A DNA stretch of 13,171 nucleotides from Bryobacterales bacterium (GTDB lineage Bacteria; Acidobacteriota; Terriglobia; Bryobacterales; Bryobacteraceae). The notes beneath the pieces were generated by a model, which did not search any database, was not told the origin of the DNA, and worked only from the letters and a program-made list of their open reading frames with translations. The translations under genes and the position numbers were made by a program. Positions within the stretch are counted from its first letter, which is position 1. Each line of letters starts with the position of its first letter. The stretch is from assembly GCA_003139735.1 (NCBI GenBank), contig PLGA01000268.1, positions 1 to 13,171 of the forward strand. Direction: 5' to 3'. Below are positions 6,849 to 13,134 of the stretch, piece after piece.

Positions 6849-7544
6849 TTACATCGTGGCCAGAGCCACTTTTTGAATGGTGATGCCGCCGATTCCCACC
6901 CGCAAATGCACCTTTTTGGCCGGACTCGCTCCGCTCTCGGCGAATCGTTCGCCTACCAGTTGTCCCGTGCGGTAGCTTCCGGGGAAGTCGGAATAGACCC
7001 CGCCGAAGCCGCTCTGGGCGTCAAACGAATAGGGCCCGGCGGAGGGCAGTTGCAGCACGATGTCGCCCACGCGCACGTAGGCGTCGATGTCCCCGGCAAC
7101 CTGCGACACAAAGACGTCGCCAATCCCGTGGCGCAGCGCCAGCTTGGTATCGCGCGGCACGCGGATGCGGTAGTCCAGTTGGTAGTTGTGCCCGCGGCCC
7201 GCCACTTTGGCCCAGAAGCCGCGCGGCGGGATGGCCGTGTGAATCGAAAGTTCGGTCGGGCTCTTGCGTTCGGCGGTCACCTTGATGGCGGTGAGTTGGC
7301 GCTGGGCCTGCTCCCGCTCCTGGGGCGTATCCGTACGATAGGTGGAACGCGTGACCGTGATTTCGACGCCCGGGCCATCCCAGGCTTCGATATTCAGTTC
7401 GCCCACCGATCCAGTCACCTCAATGAAGCCTCCCGCGGCGAAGTCCACTTTTTCGTCGGTGACGATGGGCATGACCGCCTTGGGTGCCTTCGCCGCCAGC
7501 GGCAGGCAGATTGCCATCGCGATCGCCACCAGTCTTCGAGTCAT
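6849..7544 (-). CDS. Secreted DUF4097-like beta-strand-rich protein
   Basis: The 231-residue product starts with a Sec signal peptide (MTRRLVAIAMAICLPLAAKA, cut near residue 20). The rest is beta-rich with repeating short strands: GSVGELNIEAWDGPGVEITVTRS, a mixed stretch with LDYRIRVPRDTKLALRH, then GIGDVFVSQVAGDIDAYVRVGDIVLQ and a Gly-rich end (RVGIGGITIQKV). This pattern of 'G.i....GD.....' turns resembles the DUF4097 putative adhesin family common in Acidobacteria. A periplasmic or surface role is likely but the function is unknown. I chose ATG 7544 because GGAGG lies 8 bases upstream; an in-frame TTG at 7559 would precede it but overlaps that ribosome site. It is convergent with the GH2 gene and divergent from the amidohydrolase. 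A possible leftward -10 (TATAGA, 7568-7563) lies upstream. Confidence 0.75.
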   Translation of the reverse strand: MTRRLVAIAMAICLPLAAKAPKAVMPIVTDEKVDFAAGGFIEVTGSVGELNIEAWDGPGVEITVTRSTYRTDTPQEREQAQRQLTAIKVTAERKSPTELSIHTAIPPRGFWAKVAGRGHNYQLDYRIRVPRDTKLALRHGIGDVFVSQVAGDIDAYVRVGDIVLQLPSAGPYSFDAQSGFGGVYSDFPGSYRTGQLVGERFAESGASPAKKVHLRVGIGGITIQKVALATM

Positions 7545-7583
7545 CTCCGAACCCTCCAAACCTCTATAATCGCACGCGCCAGG

Positions 7584-7655
7584 CCGAGCCGCGAACGTAA
7601 GAGAGCGGTAGAATAGGGCCGTGCCCGCAACCGCTCTCTCACGTTCGCGGCTCGG
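7584..7655. repeat. Large inverted repeat, 26-bp arms, in a divergent promoter region
   Basis: The arm at 7584-7609 (starting CCGAGCCGCGAACGT) matches the reverse complement of 7630-7655 (ending ACGTTCGCGGCTCGG) at 25 of 26 positions; only A7599/C7640 fail to pair. The 20-base spacer (7610-7629) contains a small GGGC-CGT-GCCC hairpin of its own. The right arm ends 6 bases before the amidohydrolase ATG. It could be a strong 5' UTR hairpin if transcription begins upstream (a TATAAT is at 7565-7570), a protein-binding operator, or a REP/MITE-like element. Since the flanking genes diverge, a terminator role is unlikely. Confidence 0.85.
7609..7614 (+). promoter_or_regulatory. -10-like box (TAGAAT) inside the inverted repeat
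   Basis: TAGAAT matches TATAAT at 5 of 6 positions and is followed after 6 bases by GTG at 7621, the same geometry seen at ruvX and fabD. It sits at the inner end of the left arm, so transcription from here would include only the right arm and no full hairpin. No clear -35 is seen. A competing TATAAT lies at 7565-7570. Confidence 0.35.
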
Positions 7656-7665
7656 AATCGAATGA
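7621..7665 (+). CDS. Possible 14-codon leader peptide overlapping the amidohydrolase start
   Basis: GTG 7621 opens a short frame encoding MPATALSRSRLGIE and stopping at TGA 7663-7665, which overlaps the amidohydrolase ATG (7662-7664) as ATGA. It runs along the right arm of the inverted repeat and begins 6 bases after a TAGAAT box, so it could be a leaderless leader ORF that feeds ribosomes to the main gene, which has only a weak GGA ahead of its ATG. No family can be assigned to so short a peptide, and chance is a real alternative. Confidence 0.3.
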   Translation: MPATALSRSRLGIE

Positions 7666-9302
7666 AGCTACTCTGTAGTTTGATGCTCTGCTCGGTGATT
7701 GCCGTGGCGCAGCAGGCCAGCCTGGCCGTGGTTCACGCGCGGGTGTGGACCGGCAATCCGGCCCAGCCCTGGGCGGAGGCGCTGGCCGTGAACGGAGACG
7801 CCATCCTGGCGGTGGGCGATGACGCGTCCATCGAAAAGCGGATCGCGCCGCGCACCCGCGTGCTGGACGCCCACGGCGGCATGGTCGCGCCGGGGTTCAT
7901 CGATTCGCACGTGCACCTCCTGGTTGGCGGCTTGAGCCTTCGCTCCGTGCAGCTTCGCGACGCGCGCAGCAAGGCGGAGTTCGTCGCGCGCATCCAGGCA
8001 TTCGCCGCCTCCTTGCCGCCGGGAACCTGGATCACGGGCGGCGATTGGGACCACCAGAACTGGGGCGGCGAGCTGCCAACCAAGCAATGGGTCGACGCTG
8101 TGACGCCACGGAATCCCGTGTGGATCAACCGCCTGGACGAACACATGAGCCTGGCGAATTCCCTGGCGCTGGCGGCTGCCCACGTGAACAAGAGCACGCC
8201 GGAGCCGCCCGGCGGCGCGATCGTCCGCGACCCCTCGGGCGAGCCCACCGGAATCCTGAAGGACAACGCCGTCAGTCTGGTCAATCGCGTAGTGCCGCCG
8301 CCTTCGGCCGAGATGTTGGACCGCGCGCTCGACGCGGCCACGCGGTACGCCGCCGAGCACGGCGTCACCAGCGTGGGCCACATGGGGACGTGGGAGGACC
8401 TGGAGGTGTTCCGCCGCGCGCGCCAGGCCGGGCGTCTGAAGACCCGCATCCGCGCCGCCGTCCCGCTTCCCACCTGGCAACGCCTGGCTCAAACCGTGAG
8501 CCGCGACGGCCGCGGCGACGATTACCTGCAAATCGGATGCCTGAAGGCCTTCGTGGACGGATCGCTGGGGTCCCATACGGCGGCGCTTCTGGAACCGTAC
8601 GCCGACGCGCCGAAGGATGCCGGGCTGCTGGTGAACACGCCGGAGGACCTGTATCGCTGGACCAGCGACGCCACCCGCGCCGGGCTCCAGGTGATGGTCC
8701 ACGCCATCGGCGATCGCGCCGTCCGGCTCCAGTTGGATGTCTTCGACCGCGTGCAGCGGGAGCAGCATCCGGCCGACCCTCGCTTCCGCATCGAGCACGC
8801 CCAGCATGTAGCGCCGTCCGACCTGCCGCGCTTTGCCGCGATCGGCGTGATTGCGAGCATGCAGCCGTATCACGCCATCGACGACGGGCGGTGGGCCGAA
8901 AAACTGATCGGACCGGAGCGCTCCAAAACCTCCTATGCGTGGCGCAGCCTACTCGACCTCCACGCGCACCTGGCGTTCGGCAGCGATTGGCCCGTGGCGC
9001 CGGCCGCGCCCATCGAAGGCATCTACGCGGCCGTCACGCGCCGCACGCTCGACGGCAAACATCCCGGCGGTTGGTTCCCCCAGCAGAAGATCACGGTCGA
9101 GGAGGCGCTGCGAGCCTACACCTCCGGCGCGGCATACGCCGAGTTTGCCGAGAAGCGCAAGGGAACCCTGGAAGCCGGGAAACTGGCCGATTTTGTTCTC
9201 CTCGACCGCGATTTGACGCGCATTCCAGCGCCCGAGATCCGTAATGCCCGGGTCCTCGCGACGGTCGTCGGCGGCCAAGTGGTGTTCGAAGCCCCACGGT
9301 AG
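7662..9302 (+). CDS. Secreted amidohydrolase family 3 protein (YtcJ-like)
   Basis: The 546-residue metal-dependent hydrolase begins with a signal peptide (about 1-18, cut near VAQQ), so it acts outside the cytoplasm. The amidohydrolase-3 signature is complete: PGFIDSHVHL (77-86) with H83 and H85, CLKAFVDGSLGSHTA (293-307) with K295 as the likely carboxylated metal bridge, and VMVHAIGDRAV (344-354) with H347. RIEHAQHV (376-383) supplies H379/H382 and FGSDWPV (439-445) supplies D442. The end (GTLEAGKLADFVLLDRD) is the usual composite-domain closure. YtcJ-type enzymes include N-substituted formamide deformylases; the true substrate here is unknown. The ATG has only a weak GGA upstream and overlaps a possible leader peptide stop. 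No partner enzyme is adjacent. Confidence 0.92.
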   Translation: MKLLCSLMLCSVIAVAQQASLAVVHARVWTGNPAQPWAEALAVNGDAILAVGDDASIEKRIAPRTRVLDAHGGMVAPGFIDSHVHLLVGGLSLRSVQLRDARSKAEFVARIQAFAASLPPGTWITGGDWDHQNWGGELPTKQWVDAVTPRNPVWINRLDEHMSLANSLALAAAHVNKSTPEPPGGAIVRDPSGEPTGILKDNAVSLVNRVVPPPSAEMLDRALDAATRYAAEHGVTSVGHMGTWEDLEVFRRARQAGRLKTRIRAAVPLPTWQRLAQTVSRDGRGDDYLQIGCLKAFVDGSLGSHTAALLEPYADAPKDAGLLVNTPEDLYRWTSDATRAGLQVMVHAIGDRAVRLQLDVFDRVQREQHPADPRFRIEHAQHVAPSDLPRFAAIGVIASMQPYHAIDDGRWAEKLIGPERSKTSYAWRSLLDLHAHLAFGSDWPVAPAAPIEGIYAAVTRRTLDGKHPGGWFPQQKITVEEALRAYTSGAAYAEFAEKRKGTLEAGKLADFVLLDRDLTRIPAPEIRNARVLATVVGGQVVFEAPR

Positions 9303-9315
9303 CCACGAGTGGGGC
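9291..9315 (+). terminator. Stem-loop over the amidohydrolase stop codon
   Basis: GCCCCAC (9291-9297) pairs with GTGGGGC (9309-9315) around an 11-base loop that contains the TAG stop (9300-9302). There is no T-run behind it. It may help end rightward transcription or protect the 3' end. Confidence 0.35.
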
Positions 9316-9328
9316 GGGCCTCCTCATT

Positions 9329-9345
9329 GATGCTATCGTAGCATC
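9329..9345 (-). terminator. Stem-loop over the cas6 stop codon
   Basis: GATGCTA (9329-9335) pairs exactly with TAGCATC (9339-9345) around TCG, a tight 7-bp hairpin that includes the cas6 stop (9335-9333). Together with the stem-loop at 9291-9315 it fills the 30-bp space between convergent genes. No T-run is present, so a terminator role is only suggested. Confidence 0.35.
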
Positions 9346-10280
9346 GGCCCGGCGGCGATCTTGATCTCGCCCTTTCCCCAAACGGTCTGTCGGCCCACAC
9401 CCACCCACCTGCCTAGCCGCAGATACGGCACAAACTCGCCCAGATCCCCCTCATACTCCGCTGCTCCCACGAACCCTCCCAGCGGGTGCCGCTGCCCCGT
9501 CCGCGACGACCGCCGGTCCGCTCCGCGCCATTCAAGTTCACAGCGGGTCATCCGCACCGCGCCGGCCCGTTCGCCCATCCCGCGGAAATCGATCTCCAGC
9601 GGGCCGCCGCCGTACAGCGCCCGCAGCGTGCCGATGCGGTCCCGCAGCCGTCCGAACAGGATCGGGAATTCCGGACGTTCCGCCAACCGCTCCCCCGCCT
9701 TCAGTTCCGTTGGCGTCACGAACCGCACCCGCACGCGGCCGACGCGCGACGGCGCCGCGCTGAGATCCACCGCGCTCGGCGCCGCCGGTTCCGTCTGAAC
9801 CTCGCCATCGAAAACCCGCTGGATGGTCTCGCCGTCGAAGCCTAGTTGATCCACGCCCGCCAGCGACGCAATCCCCCGCCCCGGTCCCAGTCCCTCCCGC
9901 GCCAACTCCGCGAATGCCGCCACGAAGTGCGGCAGCGCCGGCTCGCGGACGTCGAACAGGTGGACGTCGAAGTGGAACGCCTCGCCTTCCCAAATCGTGC
10001 GCCCGTCCAGATGCGAGGCGCGGAACACGAAGGGCCGCGGCCAGTCCGCCAGTCCGCTCGGACCCTCGCCGCGCGCCGCCCGCGGTTCGAACACCCTCGC
10101 ATACGGACACGTCCCGCGCCCTTCGCACGTCTTCGCATCCCGGCACTCCGGCCGGCACGTCAGCCTGCGGAAAATGCTCCCGAACGCCCCGCGGACCGTG
10201 TTACCGGATTGATAAGGGGGAAAATACAACGATCCCGCCGCGCGAAACCGAAACCGGAACCGGTAAAACTCGAACCGCAC
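9333..10280 (-). CDS. cas6: Stand-alone Cas6-like RAMP endoribonuclease
   Basis: The 315-residue product resembles the PF10040 Cas6 family that cuts pre-crRNA at repeat hairpins. It shows an N-terminal RAMP strand (FEFYRFRFRF, 3-12), PPYQSGNTVRGAFG (21-34), and a four-cysteine cluster (C42, C46, C52, C58) ending CPYARVFEP. ADWPRPFVFRASHLDGRTI (78-96) and FHFDVHLFD (102-110) follow, then a C-terminal FVPYLRLGRWVGVGRQTVWGKGEI (283-306) with the glycine-rich loop of Cas6 proteins. GTG 10280 is chosen because it directly precedes the first RAMP strand; the frame stays open further upstream but that part runs antisense through fabD. No Shine-Dalgarno is seen; TATGCT lies 6 bases upstream. No histidine occurs before residue 90, where many Cas6 enzymes carry the catalytic His. 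No CRISPR repeats or other cas genes are present here, so the role is open. Confidence 0.82.
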   Translation of the reverse strand: MRFEFYRFRFRFRAAGSLYFPPYQSGNTVRGAFGSIFRRLTCRPECRDAKTCEGRGTCPYARVFEPRAARGEGPSGLADWPRPFVFRASHLDGRTIWEGEAFHFDVHLFDVREPALPHFVAAFAELAREGLGPGRGIASLAGVDQLGFDGETIQRVFDGEVQTEPAAPSAVDLSAAPSRVGRVRVRFVTPTELKAGERLAERPEFPILFGRLRDRIGTLRALYGGGPLEIDFRGMGERAGAVRMTRCELEWRGADRRSSRTGQRHPLGGFVGAAEYEGDLGEFVPYLRLGRWVGVGRQTVWGKGEIKIAAGPMLR

Positions 10281-10320
10281 CGCGCCAGCATACCACCAGC
10301 CGGCCCGTCCCGCCGGCGGG

Positions 10321-10326
10321 TATAAT
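10321..10326 (+). promoter_or_regulatory. -10 box candidate (TATAAT) for fabD, probable leaderless start
   Basis: A perfect TATAAT ends 5 bases before the TTG start at 10332, so RNA would begin at or next to the start codon. No -35 is recognisable in the GC-rich bases upstream, which also lie between the divergent cas6 and fabD starts (51 bp apart). Confidence 0.5.
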
Positions 10327-10331
10327 TCACT

Positions 10332-11258
10332 TTGACACCCACCACCGCCTTTCTTTTCCCCGGACAGGGTTCGCAGGCTGCCGGCATGGGCCAAGCGCTT
10401 GCCAACGCCTATGCCGCGGCACGCCGCGTTTTCGAGGAGGCCGACGACGCTCTCGGCTTCGCCATCTCCCGCCTGTGCTTCGAAGGGCCTGAGGAACAAC
10501 TCAAGCTCACCGAAAACACCCAGCCCGCTCTGCTCACCGTATCCGTGGCCGCCCTGGAAGTTCTTCGGGAGCTGGGTTGGTCGCCGGACTACGTAGCCGG
10601 CCACAGCTTGGGAGAATACTCCGCGCTGGTGGCCGCCGGCAGCCTGCGGTTCGCCGACGCCCTGCGGCTGGTCCGGAAACGCGGACGCTACATGCAGGAG
10701 GCCGTCCCCCCCGGAGTGGGCGCCATGGCCGCCCTCCTCAAGCTGCCCGAAGGGGCCCTCGCTTCGGTACTGGAGCAAGCGGCGCAAGGGGAAGTGGTGT
10801 CCGCCGCCAATTTCAACTCGCCGGAGCAGACCGTGATCGCCGGTCACGCCGGGGCGGTGAATCGCGCCATCGCGCTGGCCAAGGCTGCCGGCGCCCGCCG
10901 CGCGGTGCTGCTCCCGGTGAGCGCGCCGTTCCATTGCGCCCTGATGCAGCCGGCGCAGGATCGCTTGCGCGCGGACCTGGACGCCGCCGAATTCCGCGAC
11001 CTCGAATGTCCGTTAGTCTGCAACTGGCAGGCGCGCGAAGTGCGCACCGGCGCCGAGGCGCGCGAAGGCCTCTACCGGCAAGTGTCCAGTCCGGTGCGGT
11101 GGGTGGAGTCCATCCGGCATCTGGCGAGCCGGGGAGTCGCCCAGGCGGTGGAGGTGGGCCAGGGCAGCGTCCTTACCGGCCTGCTGCGCGCCATCGCTCC
11201 CGATATCGCCGGCCTGAAATTCGGCGAGCCGGCCGACATCGAGAAGCTCCCCAAGTAA
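10332..11258 (+). CDS. fabD: Malonyl CoA-acyl carrier protein transacylase
   Basis: FabD moves malonyl groups from CoA to acyl carrier protein for fatty acid synthesis in the cytoplasm. The 308-residue product has the family length and all key parts: FLFPGQGSQAAGMG (7-20) with the oxyanion Gln Q11, ENTQPAL (61-67), and AGHSLGEYSALVAAG (89-103) with nucleophile S92. R117 lies in LVRKRGRYMQ, SAPFHCALM (197-205) carries catalytic H201, and VEVGQGSVLTGL (273-284) follows. The TTG start is forced: an in-frame TAA lies at 10323-10325, the GQGSQ motif begins 10 codons later, and no ATG or GTG exists between. No ribosome site is possible in the six bases available, and TATAAT sits just upstream. It is divergent from cas6 and away from the usual fabH/fabG/acpP neighbours, at least on this side. 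Confidence 0.95.
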   Translation: MTPTTAFLFPGQGSQAAGMGQALANAYAAARRVFEEADDALGFAISRLCFEGPEEQLKLTENTQPALLTVSVAALEVLRELGWSPDYVAGHSLGEYSALVAAGSLRFADALRLVRKRGRYMQEAVPPGVGAMAALLKLPEGALASVLEQAAQGEVVSAANFNSPEQTVIAGHAGAVNRAIALAKAAGARRAVLLPVSAPFHCALMQPAQDRLRADLDAAEFRDLECPLVCNWQAREVRTGAEAREGLYRQVSSPVRWVESIRHLASRGVAQAVEVGQGSVLTGLLRAIAPDIAGLKFGEPADIEKLPK

Positions 11259-11361
11259 TGGCGCCGGCCCCGTTACCGCTGGTACCAATCCCCGAGGATC
11301 TGGGCTTAACCCTATTTCGGCGTCGCCGGAAACCTGCTACGCTACCCCGAGGAAAGTAGTC

Positions 11362-11577
11362 GTGATTCCCGAGCCTCAGTCCGTCGTCCGATGCCCCCGA
11401 TGCGGCGGCGCCGACATCCGGCTGTCGTTTCGCAGACCACTTCTGGATGGCATCATGACCATGTTTCGCATGAGGCCGCTCCGCTGCCGCGCCTGCCGTC
11501 ACCGCTTCTTCAAGCGGCTGCTTCCTGAAGAGGAGGTCAGGCTCGCCGGCGGAAACGAATCCGATCGGCTGAGTTAG
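11362..11577 (+). CDS. Small zinc-ribbon protein
   Basis: The 71-residue protein has two knuckles, CPRC (C11, C14) and CRAC (C42, C45), spaced as in a zinc ribbon that holds one zinc ion. Basic residues surround them (RPLRCRACRHRFFKR), so nucleic-acid or protein binding is possible. I cannot name a precise family. The start is GTG 11362, supported by GAGGAAAG with GAGG ending 9 bases upstream. It follows fabD by 103 bp, in which I see no convincing gene. Its stop (TAG 11575-11577) overlaps the stop of the convergent deaminase (TTA 11574-11576 on the plus strand), so the two genes end within the same four bases. Confidence 0.75.
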   Translation: MIPEPQSVVRCPRCGGADIRLSFRRPLLDGIMTMFRMRPLRCRACRHRFFKRLLPEEEVRLAGGNESDRLS

Positions 11578-12026
11578 ACCCGGCGCACCCGCACTTTGGC
11601 TTCCCCGAACAGCGTCTCCACCAGGCTGAAGTGCTCGTTGTAGTACTCGCTGGAGTATTGCGCCATCCGCTCGGCTGAGATCACCACCTCCGTGATGCCC
11701 GCCTGAACGATGGCGCGGGCGCAATCCATGCAGGGCATGATCTCAACGAAGATGGTGCATGCTTCCGTTGCCGTCCCGGCCCGCGCCGCGTTGCAGATGG
11801 CGTTGCGCTCGGCGTGTTCGATCCACAGATATTTCGCGGGCCGCGCCAGCCGCTCGGGAACATCGTCGCGAATGCCGCGCGGGAAGGAGTTGTATCCCGT
11901 CGAGCGGATTTCGTGGTTCGGTCCGATAATCACGCACCCAAGCTGCGTGTTCGGATCCTTGCTGCGGCAGGCCACCGCCTTGCAGATATTCAGGTAGTAC
12001 TGGTCCCAGCCCGGTATGGTTCGCAT
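11574..12026 (-). CDS. Deoxycytidylate (dCMP) deaminase family protein
   Basis: The 150-residue enzyme belongs to the zinc-dependent cytidine/dCMP deaminase family. W-D-Q-Y-Y-L-N-I-C (7-15) and SKDPNTQLGCVII (22-34) open the fold, YLWIEHAERNAIC (66-78) gives zinc ligand H71 and proton shuttle E73, and EIMPCMDCARAI (95-106) gives ligands C99 and C102. dCMP deaminases turn dCMP into dUMP for thymidylate synthesis. The dCMP call rests on overall resemblance to ComEB-like proteins, and a related deaminase is possible. I chose ATG 12026 because the family typically opens at this point and GGAAG lies just upstream; an in-frame TTG at 12071 would add 15 residues of unlikely sequence. It is divergent from the DHH gene with 139 bp between them. 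Confidence 0.9.
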   Translation of the reverse strand: MRTIPGWDQYYLNICKAVACRSKDPNTQLGCVIIGPNHEIRSTGYNSFPRGIRDDVPERLARPAKYLWIEHAERNAICNAARAGTATEACTIFVEIMPCMDCARAIVQAGITEVVISAERMAQYSSEYYNEHFSLVETLFGEAKVRVRRV

Positions 12027-12112
12027 ACGCTTCCAACAAATGTAACAAACCCCGCCCTTTGCCGGGCGCAAATCCGGGGAAATTCCACACTTTTTCGCGT
12101 TTTAACCGAATA

Positions 12113-12149
12113 CAGGTTGCATTTCTGCTCGCGTTCAGGCAACCTGAAA
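12113..12149. promoter_or_regulatory. Overlapping inverted repeats upstream of the DHH gene
   Basis: CAGGTTGC (12113-12120) and GCAACCTG (12139-12146) are perfect complements across an 18-base loop. The second arm also takes part in a shorter hairpin, TTCAGG-CAA-CCTGAA (12135-12149). The two structures use the same bases and cannot form together. They lie in the 139-bp divergent region between the deaminase and DHH genes; the rest of that gap (12027-12112, 12150-12165) shows only AT-rich patches and no gene. They may be an operator or a 5' UTR switch; the function is not shown. Confidence 0.45.
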
Positions 12150-12165
12150 GGTTTTCCCCCTTCCT

Positions 12166-13134
12166 ATGCTGGAACGCGTGCTGTATCACGACCATTGTTT
12201 CGACGGGGCGGCCTCCGCCGCCTACTTCAGCCGTTTTATCGCGGGCGCCATTCACCCGGATGCGGAGTTCGCCTATACCGGAATGGCTCATGGGGCCTCC
12301 CAGACGTTCCTCCCGGCGCTCTTCGATGGCGACGAGAACGCCATCGTCGATTTCAAGTACTCGAGCGATCCGCGGCTGACCTGGTGGTTCGATCACCACC
12401 AAAGCGCCTTCCTCAGCGCCGCCGACGCGGAACATTACCGGAACGACCGCAGCGGGCGCAAGCTCTACGATCCCAATTACAAATCGTGCGCGTCGTTCAT
12501 TCGCACGGTGGCGTCCGAACGCTTCGGGTTCCGCGCGCCGGACCTCGACGATCTGGTGGATTGGTCCATCGTTATCGACGGGGCGCAGTATTCCGATGCC
12601 CGCACCGCGGTGGAGATGGGCGCGCCGGCCATGAAGCTGACGCTCGTGATCGAAGCCGCGCAAGGCTCCGAAGTGGTACAAAAGGCGATCCGTTGGATGC
12701 AGCGCCGCAACCTCAAGGAGATTGTCGAAGAGCCCGAAATCCGCGCTCTCTACGAGCCTCTCTACCAGCGCCACCTGGATTCCATCGAGATCATTCGGGA
12801 CATCTCCCTCGAAGATCGGGGCGTGGTGTTCTTTGACCTCGCCGGGCGGGACATGGAGGGCTATAACAAGTTCATCCCGTACTACCTGTTTCCGGATTCC
12901 ACGTACACGGTTTCGGTAAGCTGCTCCAGTTTCCGCACCAAGATTTCCGTAGGCTCGAACCCCTGGGCCGTGGAGACGCCCAAGCACAACCTCGCCACGA
13001 TTTGCGAACGGTACGGAGGCGGCGGCCATGCGAAAGTGGGGGCCATCAGCCTGCCCCCTGGCGAACTGGAAAAGGCCCGCCGGATCGCCGCGGAAATTGT
13101 CGCGCAATTGAAAAGTCAGCGCAGTGTCCAATGA
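12166..13134 (+). CDS. DHH/DHHA1 superfamily phosphoesterase (oligoribonuclease-like)
   Basis: The 322-residue protein shows the DHH superfamily metal sites: VLYHDHCFDGAASAA (5-19) with H8/H10 and D13, AIVDFKY (59-65) with D62, WWFDHHQSAF (73-82) with the DHH triad D76-H77-H78, and VIDGAQ (136-141) with D138. The C-terminal DHHA1-like part ends in RYGGGGHAKVGAI (282-294), the substrate-binding glycine motif. Relatives include NrnA/NrnB nano-RNases and cyclic-dinucleotide phosphodiesterases; the HDHCFDGAASAA opening looks closest to NrnB-like proteins, but I cannot fix the substrate. ATG 12166 gives the full motif but has only GAAAGG about 15 bases away. GTG 12178 is an alternative, 7 bases after a TATGCT box. 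Inverted repeats at 12113-12149 may regulate it. The 37 bases after the stop hold no gene. Confidence 0.85.
   Translation: MLERVLYHDHCFDGAASAAYFSRFIAGAIHPDAEFAYTGMAHGASQTFLPALFDGDENAIVDFKYSSDPRLTWWFDHHQSAFLSAADAEHYRNDRSGRKLYDPNYKSCASFIRTVASERFGFRAPDLDDLVDWSIVIDGAQYSDARTAVEMGAPAMKLTLVIEAAQGSEVVQKAIRWMQRRNLKEIVEEPEIRALYEPLYQRHLDSIEIIRDISLEDRGVVFFDLAGRDMEGYNKFIPYYLFPDSTYTVSVSCSSFRTKISVGSNPWAVETPKHNLATICERYGGGGHAKVGAISLPPGELEKARRIAAEIVAQLKSQRSVQ

Noticed and set aside
7668..9244. Long open frames on both strands across the amidohydrolase
   Set aside because: They are Arg/Pro/Gly-rich shadows of the amidohydrolase, which has all its metal ligands.
10281..10934. Upstream extension of the cas6 frame through fabD
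   Set aside because: The extension is antisense to fabD, lacks family resemblance, and the first RAMP strand begins at GTG 10280.
9303..11258. CRISPR array near the cas6-like gene
   Set aside because: No regularly spaced direct repeats of 20-40 bp were seen on either side of the gene or elsewhere in the window.
11258..11359. 33-codon frame starting at a TAATG overlap with the fabD stop
   Set aside because: It has no recognisable motif, its third-position GC (about 56 percent) is clearly below the flanking genes, and there is no independent support.
11743..13131. Leftward open frame of 462 codons opposite the DHH gene
   Set aside because: It shadows the DHH phosphoesterase and overlaps the deaminase in another frame; no domain is recognisable.
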